Positions 29,718-40,850 of a stretch of DNA of 64,000 nucleotides are shown here, one piece after another (position 1 is the stretch's first letter; each line of letters opens with the position of its first letter). The notes under the pieces were generated by a model. The model was not told where the DNA came from. It worked only from the letters and a program-made list of their open reading frames with translations, and ran no database searches. A program made the translations under genes and the position numbers. This DNA comes from Limnephilus marmoratus (lineage: Eukaryota; Arthropoda; Insecta; Trichoptera; Limnephilidae): NCBI GenBank assembly GCA_917880885.1, contig OU862913.1, forward strand, positions 24,003,286 through 24,067,285, in the 5' to 3' direction.

Positions 29718-30620
29718 TATGTGATGTGACAGATGTACCAATAGTATTGTGACCCACATAACAATAGTGATGTGACACATGGCAAAAGTGATGTGACGCA
29801 CATAACAATAGTGATGTGACGTAGATAACAACAGTGATATGATACACATAACAATAGTGATGTGACAGATGTACCAATAGTGTTGTGACCCACATAACAA
29901 TAGTGATGTGACACATGGCAAAAGTGATGTGACGCACATAACAATAGTGATGTGACGTAGATAACAACAGTGATATGATACACATAACAATAGTGATGTG
30001 ACACATGTACCAATAGTGTTGTGACCCACATAACAATAGTGATGTGACACATGGCAAAAGTGATGTGACGCACATAACAATAGTGATGTGACGCAGATAA
30101 CAACAGTGATATGATACGCATAAAAATAGTTATGTGACACATATCACATTAGTGATGTGATGCACATAACAACAGTGATATACGCATAACAATAGAAATG
30201 TGACACACAAAACAATAGTGATGTGACACACAAAACAATAGTGATGTGATACACATATTAATTGTAATGTAACACATATAACAATAGTGATGTGACATAG
30301 GTAACAATAGTGATGTGATATACGCATAACAATAGAAATGTGACACACAAAACAATAGTGATGTGACACACAAAACAATAGTGATGTGATACACATATTA
30401 ATTGTAATGTAACACATATAACAATAGTGATGTGACATAGGTAACAATAGTGATGTGACACACATAATAATAGTGATGTGACGTAGATAACAATAGTGAT
30501 GTAACACATACTCAGAATAAATATTCAAAATGATAAATTCATTTTCAAAATACATATTCATATAACAATAGTGATGAAACATATATTCAGAATGTTACAA
30601 TAGTGATGTAATACATATTC
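29718..30620. repeat. Minisatellite, 22-23-bp unit with higher-order periods
   Basis: The unit is ACATAACAATAGTGATGTGA plus two to three bases, about 40 copies. Variants repeat in register: GTACCAATAG recurs at 29735, 29871 and 30007 (136 bp, six units), and TACGCATAAC at 30181 and 30321 (140 bp). Frames of 80-190 codons across it are artefacts of the repeat. Confidence 0.95.
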
Positions 30621-31075
30621 AGGTGATTTATTTACATATATAAGATATAAGGGTTAAAACATTGGAAAATCTTGGATGATACACTTTTCAGCTTATTTCA
30701 GTTTTTCAGTGTATTTTCAAATTAGGATGTCATACACATTCTTGGGTTATTCGTAGAAAAGATCGATTCATATATTTTAGGGTTATGTTTGAGAAATTCT
30801 TATATTATCTACAATCTACACTGGGATACATTTCAACGTACAGGTGAACAATGATTAGGTTATAGTTATACACTAGTATTTTGGGTAATTTCAGTAAATG
30901 TACCTACACTAAAAATTGGGTAAAAGCCTGGGGCACACACATTGGAGGGTTATATCAGAGACTCATTTAAATGGGGTTAAATAAAATAATATTTTTTATA
31001 AGAACAATTTTTATCAATTTTAGGCTGCTACCTTTTTAAATGATCACAAAATTCTAAATATTTTTTATATTTTTT
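30621..31075. repeat. Degenerate GGGTTAT-bearing repetitive DNA
   Basis: Words like TTGGGTTAT, TAGGGTTATGTTT, GATTAGGTTATAG and GGAGGGTTATATC recur irregularly every 20-50 bp here. They recur at 32320-32440, 33180-33300 and 34770-35030, interrupted by insertions. This may be one ancient satellite or repeat. Confidence 0.4.
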
Positions 31076-31385
31076 TTTTACATGAGCTCCACACAGGAGA
31101 CCCTGAGGAAAATAATTTCCCTCAGGGCCTATTTCATCTTTGGGGATGCTGTGCGAAGGGTTTTTTAAGGAAAGGAAGGAGAGGAGAGTTCTGGGAAGGA
31201 AAAGGGTTTAAGGGGTGGGTAGGAATCTGGGGTTCAGTGTGTCTTGGTCATCCGCCTCCAAGACCTAGACAAACCTCACCCCATGAACCCGGGCACCCCT
31301 GCTAAATCACCAAACGTAGAGAACCACTTAGGGTGACCTATGGCAGAGGTGTTGGTACCTATTCCGGCCTCCCAAATTGAAATAA
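31076..31385 (-). mobile_element. SINE-A copy with intact 3' hairpins
   Basis: TTACATGAGCTCCACACAGG, then GACCCTGAGG-loop-CCCTCAGGGCC and TCATCTTTGGGGATGCTGTG, and the 5' blocks up to ATGGCAGAGGTGTTGG. Confidence 0.75.
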
Positions 31386-31390
31386 TAATT

Positions 31391-32239
31391 GGTTTGTAAC
31401 CTAGATAGTGTCTCGGATAAACATATCAGATTTTCAATTTTTTATAAGAAAAAGTCTCTTTTTATAACTTTTGAGGTTTATTCCCATCAATATAATATAC
31501 TACTGAAGGAGAAGTTAACACTAATAATTTAAACGAACATATTAAAGAGAACAAGACACAGAAAAATGAAAAAGAAAATGGTCGCAACTGGGACTCGATT
31601 CCAGAACCTCTCGTCTAACCAGGGCGGATGCTTCTACCAATTCAGCCATTGCCACCTTCCATCAAATAAAAATAGAGTTGTTCTTTTAAAAAATTGAATA
31701 TTCATTTAGACTTTTAATAAAATAAGTAAAATTTTCAAAATTTTATGCAACCTTGATACAAAAAGAGCTGATGACCTTGAAACGCCTGAACAGACTTTCG
31801 TGAATTTTAGCTAAGAACCATCTCGATCACGTCAGCTTTCAAACAAAAAAAACACCGCATCGTAATCGGTCTATTCGTTTAGGAGCTACGATGCCACAGA
31901 AAGACACAGACACACAGAAAGGCAAACTTATAACACCGCTCTTTGCGTCGGGGGTTAAAAAAAAAACAATGTATGTTCCATATTAAAACAAAATCGGATA
32001 TATTTATCCAGGTTCCATGCCAACTCAGAAAGAAACGAACTCAAAAACACCTCAGAAAGGTCATTAAAAGCTATGAAAAAATAATTTTAAAATAGCCGGT
32101 AACCCTAACCTAACTATTAAACTATTTAAACTTTTTTTTTATCATCACTATTGATGACCTTTCTGAGCTGGTTCTAATTTGGTTTCATTCTGAGTTGACC
32201 GGTCACAATTTATCCGAGATGCCATTTAGGTTACAAACC
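31391..32239. mobile_element. TIR element carrying an inserted SINE2
   Basis: The left GGTTTGTAACCTAGATAGTG and TCTCGGATAA are inverted at the right (TTATCCGAGATGCCATTTAG, GTTACAAACC). Inner inverted words CAACTCAGAA and CTCAGAAAGGTCAT lie at 32020-32065 and 32150-32205. About 850 bp, no transposase. A SINE2 lies inside. Confidence 0.6.
31500..31690 (-). mobile_element. SINE2 copy inside the TIR element
   Basis: Minus strand: GGTGGCAATGGCTGAATTGG and TAGAAGCATCC (A-box arm), then GGTTCTGGAATCGAGTCCCA (B-box arm) and GTTGCGACC, a diverged tRNA-like head. The tail contains AACATATTAAAGAGAA reversed. Confidence 0.6.
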
Positions 32240-32459
32240 AGTTCTTAGAACGTTTGTTTCCAATGAAAAGGGTAGTTTCCTATAATATGGAAAAATTAGT
32301 CGAAGATAATATTGTTAATTTTAAATTTGAAATATGATCTTCTTCTTCAATAAAATAATATTATATATTTAATTTGGGGAAAAGCCTGGGTTGCGTTATG
32401 CATATTAGGGTTATATTTACGATTTCGTGTACATGTTTAATCATTCATATTCTCTAGAA

Positions 32460-33171
32460 CAGGGGTGCTCAAACTTAAAAACTTAAACTGCTGGCGATCT
32501 ACCTCAATATTATTAGACTCCGATAGATCGACTCTGACAGGCTGTAGCGCCGGGGGGGGGGGGGGGGGGGGGGGTTAAAACTCATAACAAAAAAATGGAT
32601 TTTTATGATTCAGTGATTCAGGCAACACAAAATAGTCTGCAACTAGAATTTTATAACTGCACTTCGAATGAGAGAATGTTTTTCTTTCGAAATGTGTCAG
32701 CGGATGAATCTACAACTAGAGTTTTACATTCTGAACACAAAACCGGTTTTCAATTAAGAGTGAATCTATTCACCGCACTCATTTTTTATTATTTATTAAT
32801 AAACTTCGTATCGCCTTCAAGTTACAACTCGGACTGACTGACTCATAAATAAATCAAACCACACACTAGAAACAAGATCGATAACTTCGGTCTTTTGAAG
32901 GGGGCAATTTTCGGCAATATTTCACCACGAATATACAATAATTTGAGGATTTTTTTCTATGGAGACTTGTGACGTCACACACCATAGATGAGGATAGAGT
33001 AAATAACAACAAAAAGGCGCAACCATAAACAAAAAGGCATTAAAATTGGGCGGTCTTAGTAATTAGGGATCAACTAAAACAAAAAAATGTGAATAGATCT
33101 ATTTACATCGGCAAATTTTTTCTCGAGATCGACTCAAAAAGCACTCGCGATCGACCGTTTGACCACCCCTG
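32460..33171. mobile_element. hAT-type non-autonomous element with 8-bp TSD
   Basis: Terminal CAGGGGTGCTCAAAC and, inverted, GTTTGACCACCCCTG (one mismatch) are a familiar hAT terminus. The 8-bp TSD CTCTAGAA (32452-32459, 33172-33179) confirms class. Inside are a G-run of about 23 at 32552-32574 and GATCTAC/GATCGAC words near both ends. The 80-codon frame at 32595 is not recognisable as transposase. Confidence 0.9.
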
Positions 33172-33303
33172 CTCTAGAATGTGTCTAAAAACACCGGGAA
33201 TTACTTGGTTTCGTTTAGGGCATAGGGTAATTTCAGAGGATTTGCACTACAAGTCAGAGAAAAGGTTAGGACATCAAAATTTCTGAGAATTCACGGATTT
33301 ATA

Positions 33304-33665
33304 CAGGGTGTTAAGGGACGTACTTGACTTGACTTTAATCAGTGATTCCTGACATTATTTGGAGTAAAAAGCGTAAATGAAATTTTGGTCTCCGGTGACT
33401 TTTTTGATGTTTTTTTTTTGGTTTATCATTTTTTATCCTCAAATCGGGACAATTTTTTTTTCTGCCTCATTTCTTCACTGATCACTCAGCCGGATAACCG
33501 CCCAATCCATCTTCCCGTCCCTAACTGTCCAATACCTACTGATTTTTTAACTGTTTTTGTTAGAAAAAAAAGCATCAAAAATGCCACCGGAGACCAAAAT
33601 TTCAGATACATTTTTTACTCCAAATAATGAAAGGAATCACCGGTTAAAGTTAGGTACGTTTTTTT
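33304..33665. mobile_element. Second copy of the 22574-type MITE, right end eroded
   Basis: Left end CAGGGTGTTAAGGGACGTAC is preserved. The right arm CCGGAGACCAAAATTTCA and ATTTTTTACTCCAAATAATG is recognisable, but the terminal bases are lost (TAGGTACGTTTTTTTAAT). Confidence 0.75.
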
Positions 33666-33679
33666 AATATAATTGCCTT

Positions 33680-34300
33680 GAAGTTTGTTAATGGCCCCGT
33701 ACGCCGAAACAGCTATAACAATAACAAGAAGTTAAATATTTGATGAACTGAATAATAACATTATTCAATTTAATTTAGGTACTCCAATTATTAAAAAAAG
33801 GGTTTTACAATTTAAACGATAAAACAATAAATGGTTTTGTGTTAACCCGTTTAATCACAGGAGACCATATTTGTCCCATCGCACATATGTCTCATATAAA
33901 ACGCTGTAACTCCCTTAATATCATAGTTAGAAATATGTTCTAATTGGTGTTAGAAAGGAAAAATACCACGCTTTGTATTCCAACCGAAAAAATAGCCACC
34001 AAAAAAGTTAAATGTACACTTTTATGTACACAAAAAATTTTGAATCGCAAATTGAAACTTCGGGAATTTTTTATAAATTATTTTTACATAGAGCGACAAA
34101 AAAGTAAGGTTACAATACGTCTTTGTTGTACATTTTCTAATAAAATATGTATGTGTTATTATTTTTTTTTTATTATCAGTAACTTTAGTTAGAAAAAACG
34201 TAAGGTGAGCCATTTTGAAAACTTTTTTTATGTTTGTATGCAAAAATTTTATAATAAAAAAAATATGTTTATTTCGAATTCTATAATTGGAAAGCGAATT
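33680..34300. mobile_element. Fragments of the 10000-type and M2 families
   Basis: 33700-33790 has GCCGAAACAGCTATAACAAT, like the outer arm at 10440-10470. 33895-34210 matches M2 (CCCTTAATATCATAGTTAGA, CCACGCTTTGTATT, AGAAAAAACGTAAGGTGAGC). Confidence 0.5.
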
Positions 34301-34499
34301 TCATCACCTTTTTAAAACAGTTTATGGTTTTTGAATGTGCTCAGAAATATTCCAAATATTTGCATTTTATTGTAAAGCGAAAATATTTTGAATATCTGAA
34401 AAAAAATGCCATATTTTTGAAAATTATTGCAGTTTCGAGACGAAGTTCTCCTTACAAACTTGCTGAAAAAAAATCGATCTGATGGATTTTTTTAAAGTA

Positions 34500-34755
34500 A
34501 CTCTACATTTTTGGGGATGCTACGTGGAGCGTTTTTTTTGAGAACAGTAAGGAGTAAATCAGGATCTTTAAGAGACCCATTTTGTGGGAGGGAGGAAACA
34601 CAGAGGCTGATAAATCGTTACATAGCCGAGCTGTTCAACACAGTAGAATTAGTCGTAGAAGCGATCTGATCTCATGTTATAACATGTGTACATGTTGTGC
34701 GCGCGTTCGGCGTGTTTTCCGACTTGCATCGGTGCCGAAGGTATCGATAACAAAA
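34500..34755 (-). pseudogene. LINE-B 3' fragment
   Basis: On the minus strand it covers the end of LINE-B ORF and its start of 3' UTR. It contains TGGGAGGGAGGAAACACAGA, GCCGAGCTGTTCAACACAGT, TCGTAGAAGCGA and CGGCGTGTTTTCCGAC, matching 38900-39070 and 47680-47840. Multiple breaks. Confidence 0.65.
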
Positions 34756-35110
34756 TATAAACAAATAAAGGGTTATTTTACATTCAGATTACGTTGTGTT
34801 AAAACACTGGAAAGGTTCAAGTTATATAACAGAGGAAATGATAAATGTGAACATATTGGGGTTACAAAAAGATTCGTTGGTACCATAACCTGAACACAAT
34901 TCGTACGAAGCTTGGGTTATTTGCTGGTTAGAGTTATTTCATTCAATTGTTAAACAAGCAGATTCATTGTCCAAAACATTGGGAAAGCTGGGGTTAGATA
35001 CTGTTATTCAAGCGGGGTAACTAACAACTTTGTGAATATCACAAAACATATTATTCTTAAAATAGCTCTAAATTTATTAATGTAAAGATTTAAGATTCTC
35101 ACAACGAACA
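34756..35110. other. Degenerate GGGTTAT-type DNA
   Basis: Continues the pattern of 30621-31075 (GCTTGGGTTATTTGC, GCTGGGGTTAGATAC). No coding recognised. Confidence 0.35.
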
Positions 35111-35114
35111 GATT

Positions 35115-35280
35115 AAAATTGTAATATTTAATTAAATGAAGACAATATTAGCGAAACTCAATCGAAAATCTGAAAAACAGAAAAATCAGAAAAAGAGACG
35201 GTCACATCTGAGGATCGAACCCAAGACCTTCACCTTGCCTGGGCGCGACTCTACCAACTGCCTATCCGATTCTTTTTCTT
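35115..35280 (-). mobile_element. SINE2 fragment
   Basis: AGTTGGTAGAGTCGCGCCCA, AAGGTCTTGGGTTCGATCCT and TCTGATTTTTCTGTTTTTCA on the minus strand. The extreme head is cut by the neighbouring SINE1. Confidence 0.7.
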
Positions 35281-35289
35281 TTTTTTTCA

Positions 35290-35690
35290 TGAATACCGCA
35301 CAAGAGTCCCAACTGCTCTCGTCTGGAGCCAGTGAGACTATGGCATCCCCAAATGGGGTATGTCGTGAGGCTGAAGGTAATGGAAAGGGAAGGAGGTAGG
35401 GAAGAGGAAGGTGGGGAAGTACCTGGCTATTCAGATCTGGTCACCAAACATGGCTAAAGCCATTTCAGGCAACGTTTCAATTCTGAATGGTGGTCTTACA
35501 CCAGGGCGATACTGAGAGTATCTTCCAATCTGGAACGTGCCGCAAATATACTATATATTATTTTGAATGAATAAATTGTAAAATACACAAATTAATCAAA
35601 TAAAATTTATTTGCCACGCCGGGATTCGATCCCGCGACCTTTGGAATGCGAGTCAAGCGCCTTACCGCTGCACTACGCCGGCCGTCGAAT
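35290..35690 (-). mobile_element. SINE1, full length
   Basis: The best complete copy. tRNA head at 35615-35687 (GGCGTAGTGCAGCGGTAAGG; GGGATCGAATCCCG), linker AAATAAATTTTATTTGATTA, body AGTATCGCCCTGGTGTAAGA and ATTCAGAATTGAAACGTTGC. Tail CCATAGTCTCACTGGCTCCA ending in GACTCTTGTGCGGTATTCAT. Confidence 0.85.
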
Positions 35691-36170
35691 TTAACGTTAT
35701 CATGCTTCAATTCGGTCATATTTAACGTTATCATGCTTCGATTAAGAACTTTCATGATTATCTTAATTTTCTTAACGCATATTTTTATTGGCTGCTATCC
35801 AAGTCCATAGATGTAATAAAAATGGATAAAAATTTATTCAAGACACTATCTAGATAACATTTAGTTCGGGTTTGAATCTTGCAATCATACATAAATATAA
35901 CAGCCAATAAAAATATGCGTTAAAATATGAAGTTAATGTTGGTAGTTCTTAGTCGAAGTATGATGAAGTTAAATAAAACCGAATCGGACAGGGACACATT
36001 AGCTCAGTTGGTTGAGTCACGCCCCGGCAAGGCGAAGGTCCTAGATTCGAGTCCCAGATGTTCTCATATATTTTTCTATTTTTCTGTTTTTAGATTTTCG
36101 GTTAAGTTTCACCAATATTGTCTTCATTTAATCAAATATTGCAATTTGAGGTTTTACACATTATGTTAAA
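35691..36170. mobile_element. Inverted pair of SINE2 copies
   Basis: A minus-strand SINE2 leader (35700-35793) and a plus-strand SINE2 (35900-36170) meet through the 23-bp inverted words around TTAACGCATATTTTTATTGG / CCAATAAAAATATGCG. The plus copy has TAGCTCAGTTGGTTGAGTCA and AAGGTCCTAGATTCGAGTCC. Confidence 0.7.
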
Positions 36171-36194
36171 AATAAAAATGTTTTCATTGTGAGG

Positions 36195-37125
36195 TGTATA
36201 TGGTGTTTTTCGTTACCTTCCCATGCTTGATCCAACAACGTTTCGGACAACTTTACAATGTACACCATCAGAGCGCATGTAAAACGTTGGCTTACTGGTT
36301 CAGCCACTGGAGCGGTCACGCGAAATAAAAAAAAATTGCCTCGATTGCTCGAGATTTCCCTGAAGTTTATTTTAAAATTTTTTGCCAACATTAAAAAAGT
36401 CATACCTTCGAGTTTTAACATGTAGACATAAAAACTTATTATAGTGCTGTATAGCCAATGAATTAACCTGTATTTTACCGTTTATCTCATATTTGAAGAT
36501 TTATAAAAAAAATTATTAAGAAATCGTACTGTTTATAATCGCGGGAATACTGCGTGTTTTTTACTTGAAACTGCCGTGAGAGATACTTATTCGAGTCAAC
36601 ATAGAATATTTTCGATTTCTGTATGTTGTCTGTGGTATACTTGATAATGAAAGGTGCATATCTATGGTAAAAGGACTTAATTTTATCCGAATACAGCTGA
36701 TCAAATATTCTGCGTGAAAAAAATATTTAAAAAATATATTTTTAACATCGTTCTAAAATAGTCCACGAAGTTCGGATGTGCGACATCTATGGTCATAATA
36801 GATAAACCATTTCAATAGCTTCATTTTAAAATAAATGGCTGGCCAAGGAAATGTTTTAAATAATTACAATAAATGTTTTATGAATGGTAGGAAAACGTAG
36901 TCCAATTTTGGACCGCTATCAATCGCAGAAAAATAAAAATGGTCCATTTTTCGACCAAAATCGTTCCAGTGTTTAGCGACCAATTAAAAAAAGTGTTTTA
37001 AGGATTTTGTTACTATTGCGGAGGGTTTTTAAACCAATGTATCACAATTGTCTTGATGGTGGACGCTGTAAGGTTGTCAGAAACGTTGGTTCAAGAGTAA
37101 GGATGAAGAGAAAAACAATTTAAAA
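36195..37125. mobile_element. Element with inverted PLE-like hammerhead-type ends
   Basis: Left (minus): ATGGTGTACATTGTAAAG and GTTGTCCGAAACGTTGTTGG. Right (plus): ATGGTGGACGCTGTAAGG and TTGTCAGAAACGTTGGTTC. The two ends are inverted relatives facing outward. The interior 36330-36490 is a repeat also at 29085 and 40130. Hammerhead positions are degenerate (CTGATGG, CTTGATGG). No TSD resolved. Confidence 0.5.
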
Positions 37126-38154
37126 GTTAGCCTGAAAATCAAAAACCAAAAATTATTAAAATATTAAATGGTATTAGTTCGTTGTTAGTGGGAAGAAAAG
37201 CATTCAAAAGATTACTGGAAAAATAATATTATATTATCGCGGGGTACAGATAGGTATTGGTATATAGTAGCGACTAGAGGGGACCCACCAAGCCAGATCT
37301 AGTCAGTGTTTCTCTACTCACAGTCTCACGAGACTTCCGAGGGGCGAAAAGACGGCTTCGGGGACTTGTCGTAGACGATTATTGTTCAAACGCCTGAAAT
37401 TTTTACAAAAATTCACTGTTTTTTTGAAAAATCAACACATGTTTTGTAAAGCCTTTTTTGCTATATATCTATATATGTATATACATTTTACATACAAGTT
37501 TTTTTTATCTAACACAGGAAGCCCTGAGATTCCCACTTTTCATCGTTGGGGAATCTGCGGAGGGTAGAAATAATGTGTGGATACAGGCGAAACAGCTATC
37601 ACATCGTTCAAAATATCAACAGTGGTAATCCTGAAATTACTATCCCCCACATACCAACTTTAAAATGAATACATTGTATTGATATTTTTTTTGTATCCTT
37701 CAAAACCAAAAACTTAGCCTTATAACAAATGACAAGGTTTGTGGGGTATCTCGTGACCCCACATGGTAACACAAGTTTTGTTTTGCATTTCAGCGTTTCG
37801 AAGGTTAAAAAAAAATTGTGAAAAAAACAACACAACATTGAGATATTTAACTTAATTATGAATCTTACCACTTTTTTAAGCGAATCAGATATTACATAGC
37901 AGAGAATATTACAGTGCTGAACATTATTTTAATATTATTGTGTATTATAAATTAATATTTTTAACGTCTGCTAAATCTCTTTATAGTACTAATGGCTAAT
38001 TTAAAAAAAATGCTTGCAGATAGAACCATATGCATTTAACTAGGGCATAATAATTAATTGCATAATGTTCTAAGAACATTTCCCTAAACATCACCTTATT
38101 TAGATAGTGTTGTAACTGACATTTTTTTTTAAATGACCTTTGAATGCCAAAACA
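37126..38154. other. Unassigned; short SINE-A tail at 37505-37560
   Basis: 37505-37560 has CTAACACAGGAAGCCCTGAG and GGGGAATCTGCGGAGGGT, a decayed minus-strand SINE-A/LINE-B tail. Otherwise no recognisable features. Confidence 0.4.
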
Positions 38155-38789
38155 TTTTTTTTATATGAACACCGCACAATAGTTCCAACTGCTCCCGTCT
38201 GGAGCCAGTGAGACTATATTGGCATCCATAAGTGATATTAGAACCTTGTAAAATAAAATTAATATTCAAATACTTGATGTCAGAACTTTGTCGAAAAAGT
38301 ATCTATAGAAATAAAACAAAGATGGCTCTGAAAATTATTTTGGTTATAGATTTTAACAAGACAAATGGTTTTTTGAGGTCGTTTTTGGCATTTTTGGAAA
38401 TGGCCATTTTTGGACATTTTTGAAAAAAAAAATCAGTTAGAACCTTGTCCAACTAAGGTTACGAAACGTGGTGGATATGCTATCCAAATAAAATAGTATT
38501 ATTTTAAAAGGTTAAGTCGAAATTCAAAAATCACAATGCATAAGGTTAGGTTTGATTGTAAAAATGCAACAAAAATGCGACCAAATTGGAAAATGCAGTA
38601 AAAAAAACAACACAAAATAAAATGCGTGCTATTATAATATAACAAAAGATATACACAAACAAAATATATTGATTTCAGCCATTTTGCACATTTTGACATT
38701 TAAACGGTTCCCGTTTTCGGCCGATTTTCGGCCTGTCAGTGTTTGGTTAATTTAATTTGACGTACTATTCAAGGTGTGTTCACCGGTCA
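38155..38789. other. SINE1 tail fragment then unassigned DNA
   Basis: 38162-38227 is a minus-strand SINE1 tail (GAACACCGCACAATAGTTCC, CTCCCGTCTGGAGCCAGTGA). The rest has local TTTTTGG-type repeats (GGCATTTTTGGAAATGG) but no gene. Confidence 0.45.
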
Positions 38790-39450
38790 GTGGCTTTTTT
38801 TACATTAAATCCACACAGAAGGCCCTGAGGAAAATAATTCCCCTCAGGGCCTACGTCACGCTTGTGTGGAAGGTCTTTTTGAGGAGAGGAAGGAATGAAC
38901 ATTGGTCTTGAAGAGACCCGTGTTGTAGAAAGGAGGAAACACAAAGGCCGGCAAATCGTATTACAGCCGAGCTGTTGAACACAAGAACGAGTCGAAGAAG
39001 CGACCCGTTGTGACTCATGTGACCAATGGCAACCGTGTTCACATATTGGGCACGCGTTTCCCGACTATGCACCGGTGCCGAAGGGATCAATGACGCTAGT
39101 TCCTCGGAGCATCTTTCATTGAAATAACGGTAGAACAATGAAAGCATTCCCACCCGACGTCTGTGCTCTAAAGATTGCAATCCGTCTGTTAAGATGGGAG
39201 AATCTATCAAACGGACCGCCCGTTTCTGCACAGAGTCGAGGCTTTTTTTCGGGTATTTTAGGGTTCCAGACCAGAGGTGTTTGCCAAATTCAACCGTGGG
39301 GCGCACTTGTGATTTGTACAGGGTTAGCAGTTGTGCATATCAAAGTATCTGTGGGCCCTGTACAGTACACCCAGTTTCTGAGAGGCAAACTTAACTATGG
39401 CTTCGATGGAGCCCCCATATCTGAGCTGGTCACTTATATATTATTAGAGT
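38790..39450 (-). pseudogene. LINE-B C-terminal region and 3' UTR
   Basis: The minus frame 39306-38851 reads RPTVEFGKHLWSGTLKYPKK, SLDSVQKRAVRLIDSPILT, HRRRVGMLSLFYRYFNERCS and APVHSRETR. This is the conserved tail of jockey/CR1-like LINEs. The 3' UTR has the GGCCCTGAGG hairpin, CTGTGTGGATTTAATGT and an A-run. The 5' end is cut near 39450. RT domain absent. Confidence 0.8.
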
Positions 39451-39768
39451 TACACTACTGACTGGGTATCCCGTTTGGCTCCCACCTGGGCGTCGCTTGT
39501 TCGATTCCTCGGCTGGCTAAGTCCTCCATCACTACATAAAACAACGTTTCCACGGAGAATTTGTCTTTCTTTAAAAAAAAAATCAAAATAAATAAAATTT
39601 CACAAATCGCTCAGGCAGAATGTCGACAGTTAACGGGGACCGTTTAAATTAAACTATTCAAAATGTTATAATCGTGTGTAATCAATTGACCGTAAATTAA
39701 TTAAAAAAAAGTTATCTCCATTGTATCAATTATTATCTATGATAAATATAAAACTATACAATACTTAC
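39451..39768. other. Intron-like DNA downstream of the LRR exon
   Basis: No repeat or coding similarity. GTTCGATTCC at 39509-39518 resembles a pol III B box, but no head is visible. Confidence 0.35.
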
Positions 39769-39840
39769 AATCGTTCTAGAGATGCCAGATCCTGAAAAGC
39801 GTCTCTGTCCAGGGTGTGAATTTGGTTATCCGTAAGTTGT
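39769..39840 (-). CDS. sli: Slit-like leucine-rich-repeat exon (single internal exon)
   Basis: On the minus strand a strong acceptor (TTTTTTCTCCTTGTTACAG, ending at 39841) and donor (GTAAGTAT, 39768 downward) bound exactly 72 bases. Read in phase 2 they give QLTDNQIHTLDRDAFQDLAS then LERL: one 24-residue LRR module with L, N and F at consensus positions. I recognise it as very close to an LRR of Slit, the secreted Robo ligand. A symmetric 72-bp exon per repeat is the typical module for LRR genes. The intron phase is the same at both ends, so the exon can be spliced in frame. No sister exon was found in the window. Other large LRR proteins are the alternative. The 69-codon open frame extending to 39974 is intron read-through. 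Confidence 0.75.
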
Positions 39841-40129
39841 CTGTAACAAGGAGAAAAAAATATTGGTTTTAGATTGTAGAATGTATCGAAAGCATCTCCT
39901 ATTCCCATCCTATATTCCCTTTCATCTTTCCGTTGCTTTCTTGGTAGTTTAACCATTGGAGCGCTTTTTGCCACAATATGGCACTATTTAAAATACCTCG
40001 GATTGCTTTGATGCCAATTTTGGCAAATTTTCCATTATTTTTAATTTTAAAGTAGAAGTTTACGATTTTATAATATTTTTTTTATAAATCCTATGAATAT
40101 GTGATAATCGGCAAAAGATATGTGAATTC
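39841..40129. other. Intron-like DNA upstream of the LRR exon
   Basis: Contains the polypyrimidine tract of the exon acceptor. Otherwise no recognisable feature. Confidence 0.4.
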
Positions 40130-40300
40130 ATTGGCTATATAGAACTATAATCAGTTTGTATGTCTCCATATTAAAATTCGGAGGTATGATTTTTTTTAAT
40201 GTGGGTGGAAAATATTCAAAATGATTTCAAAAAAATTTCGAGCAATCGGATAAAAAGTTTTAAATTGCGCTGTCGCTCCAGTGGATAAATGAAAATATAA
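40130..40300 (+). repeat. Dispersed repeat shared with 29085 and 36330
   Basis: GTATGTCTCCATATTAAAAT, TCGGAGGTATGATTTT and CGAGCAATCGG are shared with the other copies. Class unknown. Confidence 0.5.
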
Positions 40301-40329
40301 CTTCTATCCCCAACTAACATTTACATTGT

Positions 40330-40620
40330 ATTTTGGGAGTGGCGTATGGGTACCGCCGCCCCGGGAGCCATTTATTGGAAAACCAACACCTCTGCCATAG
40401 GTCACACCAAGTGGTTTGCTACGTTTGGTGACTTGGCAGGGGTGCCCGGGTTCATGGGGTGAGGTCAAAGGGCCGGATCGAGAAAAACTGTTTGAGGAGG
40501 TCTTTTGACCTCTCCAGCCAGAATACCTCGATCCATCGCCTTGCACCGCAGTTGAAGGGATGGATTCATATGTCCGTCACTCCTAGACACACTGACCCCC
40601 AGATTCCTACCCACCGGGGG
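40330..40620 (+). mobile_element. SINE-A, 5' two thirds
   Basis: GGTACCGCCGCCCCGGGAGC, CAACACCTCTGCCATAGGTC, GGTTTGCTACGTTTGGTGAC, GGTGCCCGGGTTCATGGGGT, ACTGACCCCCAGATTCCTAC. It ends at CCCACC, where it meets an inverted copy. Confidence 0.75.
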
Positions 40621-40850
40621 GTGGGTAGGAATACCTATTTCCTTCCTGTGGTCGATATGTCCAGGAATGACGGACGTATGAATCCATACCACCTACTGCG
40701 CCTGCGGTGCAAAACGATGAGTCGAGGGTCCTACTGGAGAAGTCCAGATTAGGTCTCCCTCGAATAGTCTCTCCCTATCAGGCCCGCCATGCAGTAGGTA
40801 CAAATGCATCCGCCGCCAAGACCTAGACAAGCCTCACCCCTTTATATTTA
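40612..40850 (-). mobile_element. SINE-A, inverted partner
   Basis: Starts GGGGGGTGGGTAGGAATACC and continues ACCTAGACAAGCCTCACCCC. The pair 40330-40850 is arranged tail to tail around CCACCGGGGGGTGG. Confidence 0.7.

Noticed and set aside
29570..30582. Long minus-strand Cys/His/Tyr-rich repeat proteins resembling CHITIVMC-type repeats
   Set aside because: They are translations of the 22-23-bp minisatellite, open in all three frames because the unit lacks stops. No signal of selection or start context.
35615..35687. Functional tRNA gene on the minus strand
   Set aside because: A and B boxes belong to the SINE1 head, which recurs at 22447, 50880 and 52960 attached to the same body. No full cloverleaf.
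36255..36300. Intact hammerhead ribozyme at the 36195-37125 element
   Set aside because: Conserved core positions are changed (CTGATGG / CTTGATGG) and stem II pairs weakly. Kept only as an end-type similarity.
39765..39974. 69-codon protein beginning MAKSAPMVKL
   Set aside because: Only the 72 bp at its C-terminal end is coding-like. The rest is intron preceding a clear splice acceptor.
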